DNA from: JBELMB01 sp042088665
GTDB taxonomy: Bacteria > Pseudomonadota > Alphaproteobacteria > Rhodobacterales > Rhodobacteraceae
Assembly: GCA_042088665.1 (NCBI GenBank)
Contig: JBELMB010000144.1
Span: 1 to 13,428, forward strand
Length of the DNA stretch: 13,428 bases
Direction of reading: 5' to 3'
Positions 6,376 through 12,671 of this stretch are shown one piece after another (position 1 is the first letter of the stretch; the number at the start of each line of letters is the position of its first letter). Both the position numbers and the translations under genes were made by a program. Under the pieces are notes generated by a model that worked only from the letters and a program-made list of their open reading frames with translations, was not told the origin of the DNA and did not search any database.

Positions 6376-6869
6376 CAGGGTGTCCGCGCGCGTTTCACGG
6401 CGCTTTGCAGGTCGGAAAAGAGCGCCTTGCGCTCGTCTTCCGACAGGAAAGCGCCGATTTCGACTTCGCGTCCGGCGCCCGAGAGAGTGACGTAATGTGG
6501 CACTGGTCCGCCCTTGGGATGCATGGAGACGCGCACCCAGTAGGTCCGGGATTCCCAGTCTTGCACATCGCCGTTCGGGTTTTGCCGGGTGAGGCGGGTG
6601 GTGTCCTCATCCACGGTGAGCGTCTCGAGGATCATGCGATCGCGCAGGTTGCGGCGCAGCGCATAATAGAGCGCCGCTGTGGCGGCCAGAAGGAAGGGCA
6701 AAAGCCCCCAGAGCACAGCTGTCCCGATCAGGACGTAAAGCGGCAGGGAGGCAAACAGAAAGAACCCGAGGACCATCGCTGCGAAGCCTTCAGGGGAGAG
6801 GGAGTTGTGCGGCCAGAGGCTGAGCTCTTGGCTGCGCGCCCGGGGCGCGCTGGTCCAGTGGTAGGGCAT
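6375..6869 (-). CDS. DUF2244 domain membrane protein
   Basis: A 164-residue inner-membrane protein of the DUF2244 family, function unknown. It begins MPYHWTSAPR and continues with the typical LWPHNSLSPEGFAAM. Two adjacent membrane helices follow (about 29-50 and 52-71), including VLWGLLPFLLAA. The cytoplasmic C-terminal part carries the conserved WVRVSMHPKGGPVPHYVTLSG and GREVEIGAFLSEDERKAL. The longer open frame upstream would cross the promoter and has non-protein-like composition, so ATG 6869 is chosen; its ribosome-binding site is weak. The family is often found near cytochrome oxidase genes in this group, and here ctaD lies directly upstream on the same strand. The two are separated by a terminator, so they are separate transcripts. 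It is first in a two-gene operon with the transferase. Confidence 0.87.
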   Translation of the reverse strand: MPYHWTSAPRARSQELSLWPHNSLSPEGFAAMVLGFFLFASLPLYVLIGTAVLWGLLPFLLAATAALYYALRRNLRDRMILETLTVDEDTTRLTRQNPNGDVQDWESRTYWVRVSMHPKGGPVPHYVTLSGAGREVEIGAFLSEDERKALFSDLQSAVKRARTP

Positions 6870-6896
6870 GGGCAACTCACAATAACGTCCTACCAG

Positions 6897-6924
6897 AGTA
6901 TAACTTTTCCAATTGGCAGGGCAA
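6897..6924 (-). promoter_or_regulatory. Promoter of the DUF2244-transferase operon, TTGCCC-N16-TATACT
   Basis: On the minus strand a -35 TTGCCC and a near-consensus -10 TATACT are 16 bases apart, with an AT-rich spacer in otherwise GC-rich DNA. Transcription would start near 6890, about 20 bases before the ATG. The promoter lies beyond the ctaD terminator, so the operon is independent of ctaD. Confidence 0.55.
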
Positions 6925-7024
6925 GTCGGGCCGGGCTGTGGGCGGCGCGCGCGGCACGTCTGTGCGCAAGCCTGCGGCAGATGGTGTTGGAGGTTGGCGG
7001 CCCCGCAATCACAGGCTGGATTCG

Positions 7025-7050
7025 AAAAAGGCCCCGCGATGTGCGGGGCC
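7025..7050 (-). terminator. Intrinsic terminator of ctaD
   Basis: On the minus strand GGCCCCGC and GCGGGGCC form a perfect 8-bp stem with a 5-base loop, followed at once by TTTTT. It begins 25 bases after the ctaD stop. This is the clearest Rho-independent terminator in the window. Confidence 0.88.
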
Positions 7051-7074
7051 CTTGATGTGTGCCTGGCGGATGCC

Positions 7075-8811
7075 TCAGCTGGTTTTTGGCGCCGCGTTGC
7101 GGTCATGCGTGCCTTCTGCCCAGTCGTCGGGGCTTGGGTAGGCGTGCGGATCCTTGTCCCAGTCTTCCTGCTTTGGCAGGATTTCAAAGGTGTGCTCCGG
7201 CGGAGGGGACGGCAATGTCCATTCCAGCGTGTCGGCGTATTCGTTCCACGGGTTGTTCTGCGTCACTCGGGCGCCGCGGGTAAGAGCGTGCCAGATCACG
7301 AAGAAGAAGAAGAGGAACGAGGCGAACGACAGGAACGCACCCCATGAAGAGACGTAGTTCCACAGGGCGTAGGCCTCCGGGTAGTCGATGTAGCGGCGTG
7401 GCATGCCCTGACGGCCCAGGAAGTGCTGTGGGAAGAATGTCAGGTTTGCACCGATGAACATGGCCCAGAAGTGGATCTTGCCCCAGGTCTCATTGTACAT
7501 GCGGCCGGTCATCTTGGGGAAGTAAAAGTAAACCCCCGCAAAAATCGCAAAGACCGCACCGAGGCTCATCACGTAGTGGAAGTGCGCGACGACGTAGTAG
7601 GTGTCGTGATACGCGCGGTCCACGCCAGCCTGTGCCAACACGATGCCGGTCACGCCGCCCACGGTGAAGAGGAACAGGAAGCCGAAGGCCCAGAGCATGG
7701 GTGTCTTGAAATCGATGGAGCCGCCCCACATGGTTGCGATCCATGAGAACACCTTCACCCCTGTGGGCACAGCGATCACCATTGTCGCCAGCATGAAGTA
7801 GGACTGCTGCGTCAGCGACATGCCCACGGTGTACATGTGGTGGGCCCAGACGACAAAGCCCAGTGCACCGATCGCGATGATCGCCCAGACCATCGGCAGG
7901 TAACCAAACACGGGCTTGCGCGAGAAGGTGGCGATCACGTGGCTGATGATACCGAAGCCGGGCAGGATGATGATGTACACTTCCGGGTGGCCAAAGAACC
8001 ACAGGATGTGCTGGTACAGGATCGGGTCACCGCCACCGGCCGGATCAAAGAAGGTCGTGCCGAAGTTCCGGTCCGTCAGCAGCATGGTGATCGCGCCGGC
8101 CAGGACGGGCAGGGACAGCAGGATCAACCAGGCAGTGACAAAGATCGACCAGGAGAAGAGCGGCACCTTGAACAGGCTCATGCCGGGGGCACGCATGTTC
8201 AGGAAGGTGGTGATCATGTTGATCGCGCCCAGGATCGACGAGGCACCGGAGACGTGCACGGCGAAGATCGCGAGGTCCATGGACATGCCGCCTTCGTTCA
8301 CGGAGAGCGGCGGGTAAAGCACCCAGCCCACGCCCGAGCCCAGCTGCCCGTTGCCACCTGGCGACAGCACGGAGCACACCGCGAGGGTGGTGCCTGCGAT
8401 GTACAGCCAGAACGACAGGTTGTTCATGCGCGGAAAGGCCATGTCCGGCGCGCCGATCTGCAGTGGCATGAAGTAGTTGCCAAAGCCGCCGAACAGCGCG
8501 GGGATCACCACAAAGAACATCATGAGGATACCGTGACCGGTGATCAGCACGTTCCAAAGGTGTCCGTTGGGGGTACAATCCGCCACTGCTGCGGCGGTAA
8601 AGCGCATACCTTCCATGCACATGTACTGAACGCCGGGCTCCATGAGCTCCATGCGCATATAGACCGTGAAGGCCACCGAGATGAACCCGACGACCGCCGA
8701 AACGATCAGGTACAGGATCCCGATGTCCTTGTGGTTCGTCGACATGAACCACCGGGTGAAGAAGTCGCGGTTGTCTTCGTGCTCGTGGCCGTGAATGGCT
8801 GCGTCTGCCAT
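7075..8811 (-). CDS. ctaD: Cytochrome c oxidase subunit I, aa3 type
   Basis: A 578-residue, roughly 12-helix heme-copper oxidase subunit that reduces O2 to water and pumps protons across the inner membrane. Ligands are all present: H93 (ITGHG) and H412 for heme a, H410 (AHFHY) for heme a3, and H275, H324 and H325 for CuB. Y279 in GHPEVY is the Tyr cross-linked to the CuB histidine. Proton-path residues are D123 (APDMAF), E277 (HPEVY) and K353 (TGVKVFSW), so this is a type A1 oxidase with D and K channels. ATG 8811 is preserved by GAGGAGG 6 bases upstream; an extra 7 codons are possible but would absorb this site. ctaD stands alone with its own terminator, away from the genes for subunits II and III, as in Rhodobacter and Paracoccus. 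A perfect FNR-type box lies upstream. Confidence 0.98.
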   Translation of the reverse strand: MADAAIHGHEHEDNRDFFTRWFMSTNHKDIGILYLIVSAVVGFISVAFTVYMRMELMEPGVQYMCMEGMRFTAAAVADCTPNGHLWNVLITGHGILMMFFVVIPALFGGFGNYFMPLQIGAPDMAFPRMNNLSFWLYIAGTTLAVCSVLSPGGNGQLGSGVGWVLYPPLSVNEGGMSMDLAIFAVHVSGASSILGAINMITTFLNMRAPGMSLFKVPLFSWSIFVTAWLILLSLPVLAGAITMLLTDRNFGTTFFDPAGGGDPILYQHILWFFGHPEVYIIILPGFGIISHVIATFSRKPVFGYLPMVWAIIAIGALGFVVWAHHMYTVGMSLTQQSYFMLATMVIAVPTGVKVFSWIATMWGGSIDFKTPMLWAFGFLFLFTVGGVTGIVLAQAGVDRAYHDTYYVVAHFHYVMSLGAVFAIFAGVYFYFPKMTGRMYNETWGKIHFWAMFIGANLTFFPQHFLGRQGMPRRYIDYPEAYALWNYVSSWGAFLSFASFLFFFFVIWHALTRGARVTQNNPWNEYADTLEWTLPSPPPEHTFEILPKQEDWDKDPHAYPSPDDWAEGTHDRNAAPKTS

Positions 8812-8917
8812 TGTCTGCCTCCTCTGTCCCAAAGCGAAGGCGCGAGGGAGAATCCACCCGCGCCCGATTTCTCAATCACGTTTTAGAATGTGTGTTTCGG
8901 AGCGTCCATGCGGCGAT

Positions 8918-8931
8918 TTGATCTGCATCAA
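8918..8931 (-). promoter_or_regulatory. FNR/FnrL-type box TTGAT-N4-ATCAA upstream of ctaD
   Basis: TTGATCTGCATCAA is an exact FNR/Crp-Fnr consensus, with flanking T and A extending the symmetry to 16 bp. Its near edge is 107 bases upstream of the ctaD ATG, and no plus-strand gene begins within 560 bases, so ctaD is the likely target. A weak -10-like ATTCTA (8884-8889, minus strand) would place the box at about -47. FNR-type proteins respond to oxygen, or to NO in the Dnr/Nnr branch. Whether the site activates or represses cannot be told. Confidence 0.65.
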
Positions 8932-9025
8932 ACATATTGTCGCACCAAAGCCTTGCGTCGCGTCGGCGTGCAAGGGGGCGCGGCCCGAGCGCATCGCATG
9001 ACGAGGCGTCGCCGGTCGGGGGGCG

Positions 9026-9072
9026 CCGAAATCTTTCAAAGATTTCGGTCCGGTTTCTTTGAAAGAAACCGG
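9026..9072. repeat. Two tandem 23-bp palindromes sharing an 11-base core
   Basis: The first (9026-9048) has arms CCGAAATCTTT/AAAGATTTCGG around one base, C9037. The second (9050-9072) has arms CCGGTTTCTTT/AAAGAAACCGG around one base, G9061. Each is a perfect 11-bp inverted repeat. Read on opposite strands they share the core TCTTTGAAAGA, so the pair sits head-to-head, one base apart. This resembles REP/BIME-like intergenic palindromes. Similar motifs are, to my memory, repeated in Rhodobacterales genomes, but I could not check. Confidence 0.8.
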
Positions 9073-9407
9073 CTGCGGTGGCAAGGTTCGGCCAGGGCCG
9101 GCCGGGCGCCACGGGGCTGATCAGCCTTTACAGGTGGTCAACCGGGCTGAGGCATGACGCGCTCAGGTCAGTGGATCCGGCACTATCGCCACCCTGAGCG
9201 CCATTGCTCTGCGAAAGATTGCAGCCCGCAGGGGGCTGGCGTCCAGAAAGACACTCCCTGATCAGATGCCTTTTGGCCCGTGGGCACGGTGAAAGATGCC
9301 TTCTGGAACCGCAAGGCCTGCGCAATTGTATGAATGACAGCGCGCCGCGTTAACGGTTCTTTATCCCAATTCCTGAGATCGTTGTCCGTACCGGTGACGA
9401 CCCTCCG

Positions 9408-9425
9408 GGTCAGGCTTTCCTGACC
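9408..9425. promoter_or_regulatory. Perfect dyad GGTCAGG-CTTT-CCTGACC before the DUF1127 gene
   Basis: The 7-bp arms are exact with a 4-base centre. The dyad lies 22 bases before a TATATT (9448-9453) that could be the -10 of the DUF1127 promoter, so it would cover the -35 zone. An upstream GACCC (9399-9403) can pair with the same GGGTC, giving two mutually exclusive stems. It may be an operator or the terminator stem of an upstream small RNA; there is no T-run. Confidence 0.4.
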
Positions 9426-9497
9426 TGATGCTGCGCTCGGTTGCGCCTATATTGGGACCATCACCGCAGACCGCAACTTGTCCCTTGGGGGGAGATC

Positions 9498-9701
9498 ATG
9501 GCCTACTACGACGACACATTCTCCGGCACCACCCTGCGTCAACGTCTGACTCGGTTTCTCGAAACCGCATATGAACGGCGGTACCGTCAGCGGACAGAAA
9601 CGATTGCCAGCCTGCGCGCCAAGTCGGACGCGGAACTTGCCTCCATGGGTCTGACCCGCGAGGGGATCGTGACCCACGTCTTTGCTGCACGCCGTGGCTG
9701 A
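9498..9701 (+). CDS. DUF1127 small basic protein
   Basis: A 67-residue protein. Residues about 12-66 match DUF1127: an Arg-rich amphipathic helix (RQRLTRFLETAYERRYRQRTET), then the conserved SDAELASMGLTREGI turn and a short basic tail. DUF1127 micro-proteins are abundant in Alphaproteobacteria; CcaF1 of Rhodobacter sphaeroides binds RNA and affects small-RNA maturation and RNA turnover, and others influence phosphate or carbon metabolism. A similar RNA-linked role here is inference. The start at ATG 9498 is fixed by the run GGGGGGAG 3 bases upstream; the longer frame starting at 9441 would overlap the probable -10 (TATATT, 9448-9453). The gene has its own leader with a dyad at 9408-9425, and no terminator hairpin is evident after it. 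Confidence 0.9.
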   Translation: MAYYDDTFSGTTLRQRLTRFLETAYERRYRQRTETIASLRAKSDAELASMGLTREGIVTHVFAARRG

Positions 9702-9892
9702 GCTTTCCTGAACAGGCCGTTGGGAAGTCGTATTTCCGGCTATATCCCTGTTGTGGCTACATTTTTGTGCCGCGCGCTCTCATTTTCGACACATTTTTGA
9801 TATTGAGTGGCGCAAACCGCGTATCTCGTCATAGTTGTATTTTGTGCTAATCTTTCCCGCGGAGAAATTGAAACCGGAGGGCAAGGGCCCCG

Positions 9893-10120
9893 ATGTACAC
9901 CGCGCAATGTCCCGAACAGTCGGGGCACACCCCGTCCTGGGAACAGGACAATCTTGATCGCGCCACCCGGATCGCCTTGATTTCGGAGCAGCTCGCCGGC
10001 ATGGGCCATGCGCTCGCCGGCGAGGTCGACCCGGTGCTGGTTGCGGAATTCATGCTGCTGTCTGATCGTCTGGAACGTCAGTTGACGCGCGATGGCGCGT
10101 GCGCGTTTCGCGACACGTAG
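9893..10120 (+). CDS. Small hypothetical protein, 75 residues
   Basis: I do not recognise a family. The frame has strongly GC-rich third positions typical of the neighbouring genes, and its sequence looks like a compact helical protein. A polar N-terminus with one Cys is followed by two predicted amphipathic helices (LDRATRIALISEQLAGMGHAL and PVLVAEFMLLSDRLERQL) and a short tail with a second Cys. There is no signal peptide or membrane segment. GGAGGG lies 11 bases and AAGGG 5 bases before the ATG, so initiation is plausible. The AT-rich 190 bases upstream (two copies of ACATTTTTG) probably carry its promoter. The XRE regulator follows 95 bases later on the same strand, so co-expression is possible. 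A competing minus-strand frame here has poor composition. Confidence 0.65.
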   Translation: MYTAQCPEQSGHTPSWEQDNLDRATRIALISEQLAGMGHALAGEVDPVLVAEFMLLSDRLERQLTRDGACAFRDT

Positions 10121-10169
10121 GCGAAAACTCAGTCCAAAAGCATACCTAGGGTTGCAAGCGCCCCCCGGA

Positions 10170-10201
10170 TTGCCGTAGGCCACCAAGGTGGAAAACGGCA
10201 A
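10170..10201. promoter_or_regulatory. 32-bp interrupted dyad immediately upstream of the XRE regulator
   Basis: Two nested inverted repeats share one centre: outer arms TTGCCGT/ACGGCAA and inner arms CCACC/GGTGG, separated by symmetric 3-base gaps, with AA at the centre. In all, 12 of 15 positions pair. The right edge touches the AGAGGGA ribosome-binding region. It fits an autoregulatory operator for the HTH protein; a leader hairpin is less likely because the central loop is only 2 bases. Confidence 0.5.
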
Positions 10202-10215
10202 GAGGGAAGTCAGGC

Positions 10216-10959
10216 TTGGGATCTGTGTCATTGATTTTTGGTCATAATTTGCGATCCCTATGCGCCCACCGCGCCTCGATCGCGGCGGTGGCACGTGATC
10301 TCGACATCAACAAGGTGCAGTTCAACCGATACCTGACAGGACAGAGCTTTCCAAAGCCCGCGGTGCTGGAGAGGATCTGTGACTACTTCGACGTGGACGC
10401 GCGCATCCTGCTGGAGCCGCTCGACCGAGTGGCGCCCCATATGGCCAGCCCACGGGCGCGCGTCGCAGAGCAACCGGCGTTTCCAACCGGTGCCTACCGT
10501 GTGACCCAGATCAGCGCGCGATTCCCCGACAAGGTGATGCGCGCTCTGCGCATGGTCAAGACCGGCGATGGCGGCACCCATGTCAGCTTTTGCTATCCGC
10601 GGGCGGTGCGGCACGAGTTCTACGGCCGGGCGGCAGCGCGTTATGCCAAGTCGACCGCAGTCGTGCAGGCCGCGGCGCAGGGCTTTCACGCGGTGATCCC
10701 GGAACCGCATGGCCTGACTGTCTATTTCGAGTTCTGGCGCCCGGCGCCCAATCTGCCTTTGCCGCTCTGGACGGGGTTCAGCGTCTACGGCACCGACGAA
10801 GCCGCGACCGGCACCCGCGCCGTGCGCATGGTATGGGAGCCGATCAGCACAGACCCTGCCGCCATCCTCAAGGAGGCGCGGCGCACGGGCTATGCGCCGG
10901 TTGACAGCCTCGCGCCCTTCGAGGCGCAATTGCTCAAGCCCGGCTGCCCCTTTCAATAA
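10216..10959 (+). CDS. XRE-type helix-turn-helix regulator with unrecognised C-terminal domain
   Basis: A 247-residue probable one-component regulator. Residues about 6-65 form an XRE-like HTH: FGHNLRSLCAHRASIAAVARDLDINKVQFNRYLTGQSFPKP, with the second and recognition helices around VARDLDINKVQFNRYLTG, then CDYFDVDARILLEPLD. The remaining 170 residues match nothing I recognise. They look like a mixed alpha/beta ligand-binding domain (TQISARFPDKVMRALRMVKTG; THVSFCYPRAVRHEFYG; LTVYFEFWRP; WTGFSVYGTDEAA), rich in Tyr, Phe and Trp. There is no membrane segment. TTG 10216 is chosen as start because AGAGGGA lies 8 bases upstream; GTG 10225 is a poorer alternative. The dyad just upstream suggests autoregulation. 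The ligand and the targets are unknown, and the next gene, lipB, is convergent. Confidence 0.85.
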   Translation: MGSVSLIFGHNLRSLCAHRASIAAVARDLDINKVQFNRYLTGQSFPKPAVLERICDYFDVDARILLEPLDRVAPHMASPRARVAEQPAFPTGAYRVTQISARFPDKVMRALRMVKTGDGGTHVSFCYPRAVRHEFYGRAAARYAKSTAVVQAAAQGFHAVIPEPHGLTVYFEFWRPAPNLPLPLWTGFSVYGTDEAATGTRAVRMVWEPISTDPAAILKEARRTGYAPVDSLAPFEAQLLKPGCPFQ

Positions 10960-11006
10960 GCGCATGCCACAGGCGCCTATGACAAGACCGGGGCAAAAAG
11001 CCAGCC

Positions 11007-11678
11007 TCACGCCGCCGGATGATCCTCTGCCGCATCGGTGAACCGCGCTTCGAAACAGCTGCGCAGGGCCACGTCCAGATCATCCATGGTGACCGGCAAA
11101 CCCAGATCCACCAGACTGGTCACGCCGAACTCCGTGATGCCGCAGGGCACGATGCCGTCAAAATGGCTCAGGTCCGGCTCCACGTTGATAGAGATGCCGT
11201 GAAAGCTCACCCATTTTCGCAGGCGGATGCCGATTGCGGCGATCTTGTCTTCGGCCTGCGCCCCAGAAAGCGTGCGCGGCCGGTCCGGACGTTCGATCCA
11301 GACCCCCACGCGCCCCTCGCGGATTTGACCCGTCAGGGAAAAGCGCGCCAGCGTGTCGATCACCCAGCCTTCCAGCTCAACCACGAAACGGCGCACGTCG
11401 CGGCCACGCTTGTTCAGGTCGAGCATCACGTAGACCACCCTCTGGCCGGGGCCATGATAGGTGAATTGCCCGCCGCGCTTCGCCTCGTATACCGGAAAGC
11501 GGTCGGGATCCTTGAGGTCCTCGCGCCGGGCGGACGTGCCAGACGTGTAAAGAGGCGGATGCTCCAGCAGCCAGACGCACTCCGGTGCTGTGCCTGCCGC
11601 GATCGCATCGACTCTCGCCTCCATGAAGGCAAGCGCCTCTTCGTAAGGGACCAACCCGTCGCTGATCTTCCACTCCAT
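11007..11678 (-). CDS. lipB: Octanoyl-[ACP]:protein N-octanoyltransferase
   Basis: A 223-residue LipB. It moves octanoyl from acyl carrier protein to a lysine of lipoyl domains (pyruvate and 2-oxoglutarate dehydrogenase E2, GcvH), the first step of de novo lipoylation; LipA then inserts sulfur. The signature RGGQFTYHGPGQ is at residues 68-79. The catalytic pair is K145 (EDKIAAIGIR) and C179 (GIVPCGI), with the conserved WVSFHGISINV (156-166) between them. Length is normal and no signal is present. The ATG lies 3 bases after the stop of the LytTR gene and has only a poor ribosome-binding site, which points to translational coupling. lipA is not in the window. Linkage to a membrane LytTR regulator is unusual as far as I know. 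Confidence 0.97.
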   Translation of the reverse strand: MEWKISDGLVPYEEALAFMEARVDAIAAGTAPECVWLLEHPPLYTSGTSARREDLKDPDRFPVYEAKRGGQFTYHGPGQRVVYVMLDLNKRGRDVRRFVVELEGWVIDTLARFSLTGQIREGRVGVWIERPDRPRTLSGAQAEDKIAAIGIRLRKWVSFHGISINVEPDLSHFDGIVPCGITEFGVTSLVDLGLPVTMDDLDVALRSCFEARFTDAAEDHPAA

Positions 11679-11681
11679 GGC

Positions 11682-12512
11682 TTACCGGGGCAAGAGCCCC
11701 GCCTCCTTGATGATGGGCAGGTTGGCCCGGCTGACCGGGATCTCGCTGCCGTCGGACAATGTCAGCAGCGCCCGGTCCCCGGTGCGCCGCGCCGCTGTCA
11801 CATGCGCGAACGCCACCCAATGCGAGCGATGCACCCGCGCGCCCGCCATGCCGTCAGTTTCCCGGATGGCATCCGTCAGCCGCAAGAGCAAAAGCGTTTC
11901 GCCTCCCGTGGTGCGCACACGTGTATAGTGGTCCTCGACTGACAGCGACAGGATTGCGCCGCGTTTGTCCATGGGAAGGCGGGCCAGAAGGGCAGGGCCG
12001 GTTTCGGGGCCGGTGTCGGGGGTGGTCAAGACCGGCGTGTCCGCCGCGGTAGGCATTTGACTTGGTGGGGCCGTGGCCGGGTCTGCTTGCATCTGGCCCG
12101 CGAGGTCCAGCCCCAGCACAACAATGCCCGTGATGGCAAAAAGCGTGGCGAGAAAGCTGAACCAGTCTGCGCCGCGCGGCACAATGCCAAACAGGGCAAA
12201 ATTGAGCGCAAGCACAATCAATGCGACGCCAAAGCCAGTGATCGCTGTCAGGATCGCAACGCGAAGTGCCCGATTGCGGCGCAGGAGTCCCGGCTCAAAG
12301 GCCGCATGCACCCAAAGCCCCCAAGCATAGGTCGCGAAGACCAGCGTGGTCCAATAGCCCGCCCGCGCCGCCAGACGAAGGTGTTCGTCGGTGTCAAAGG
12401 GACCCGCGATGGTCAGCACCGCAGAGGTGCCCGCCAAGGCCACGAGCAAGCGCGGCTGGCCCATGGCACGCCGCCATTCACGAAGCGCAGACTGCGGTTG
12501 GCCGTCATTCAC
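11682..12512 (-). CDS. Membrane-anchored LytTR-domain transcriptional regulator
   Basis: A 276-residue protein with four predicted membrane helices (about 20-39, 53-72, 82-111, 116-138), a Pro/Thr-rich linker (about 140-175) and a C-terminal LytTR DNA-binding domain (about 180-274). LytTR hallmarks are LSLSVEDHYTRVRT, ARVHRSHWVAFAHV and LLTLSDGSEIPVSRANLPIIKE. It has no receiver domain, so it is a one-component regulator that could couple a membrane signal directly to DNA; the signal is unknown. The start is GTG 12512, with GGAGAG 7 bases upstream. A direct repeat of GCATGTG lies in its leader. The stop is 3 bases before lipB, so both are in one operon. LytTR regulators usually control nearby genes, so lipB or the divergent DUF2306 gene are candidate targets (inference). 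Confidence 0.9.
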   Translation of the reverse strand: MNDGQPQSALREWRRAMGQPRLLVALAGTSAVLTIAGPFDTDEHLRLAARAGYWTTLVFATYAWGLWVHAAFEPGLLRRNRALRVAILTAITGFGVALIVLALNFALFGIVPRGADWFSFLATLFAITGIVVLGLDLAGQMQADPATAPPSQMPTAADTPVLTTPDTGPETGPALLARLPMDKRGAILSLSVEDHYTRVRTTGGETLLLLRLTDAIRETDGMAGARVHRSHWVAFAHVTAARRTGDRALLTLSDGSEIPVSRANLPIIKEAGLLPR

Positions 12513-12533
12513 GAAGGATCTCTCCGGTTTCCC

Positions 12534-12552
12534 GCATGTGAAATGGCATGTG
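12534..12552 (-). promoter_or_regulatory. Direct repeat of GCATGTG in the LytTR gene leader
   Basis: GCATGTG occurs at 12534-12540 and 12546-12552, a 12-base period and thus close to one helical turn, 22 bases upstream of the GTG start. LytTR proteins bind pairs of short direct repeats on one face of the helix, though usually with about 21-22 bases between repeat starts. It is offered as a possible autoregulatory site only. Confidence 0.3.
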
Positions 12553-12671
12553 CGCGGCGGGTTTGTCTAGGTCTGCCAAGACCACGGGCCTATGCCCCGG
12601 ACCCCGCAAGTGCCACCTTTGGTGTGGCCGGGCAGGGGCGGCGCAGACTTGCATGTAGAAGGAAGAACCAG

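Larger units (their letters stand above)
8812..9497. other. Gene-free region with regulatory sites, tandem palindromes and hairpins
   Basis: This 686-base stretch holds no reading frame with plausible protein composition. It contains the ctaD leader and FNR-type box, two tandem 23-bp palindromes (9026-9072), a hairpin CAGCCC/GGGCTG (9222-9238), a near-perfect 13-base direct repeat beginning AGATGCCTT (9264 and 9294), a near-CtrA sequence TTAA-N7-TTAT (9350-9364), and a perfect dyad before the DUF1127 gene (9408-9425). A small RNA between about 9120 and 9440 is possible but unproven. Confidence 0.5.

Noticed and set aside
7837..8886. 349-residue plus-strand frame opposite ctaD
   Set aside because: Composition is extreme (His, Asp, Arg, Gln-rich) and it mirrors the codon structure of ctaD, whose catalytic residues are complete.
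9350..9364. CtrA box before the DUF1127 gene
   Set aside because: TTAA-N7-TTAT has one mismatch in the second half and lies over 130 bases from the gene, so it is too weak to call.
9740..10294. 184-residue minus-strand frame over the small hypothetical gene and XRE start
   Set aside because: Composition is not protein-like, and it would cross two promoter regions and the XRE coding start.
12057..12671. Long plus-strand extension of the DUF2306 frame
   Set aside because: It runs opposite the LytTR gene, has Arg/Lys/Gln-rich non-membrane composition unlike the family, and the family begins exactly at ATG 12672 with a ribosome-binding site.
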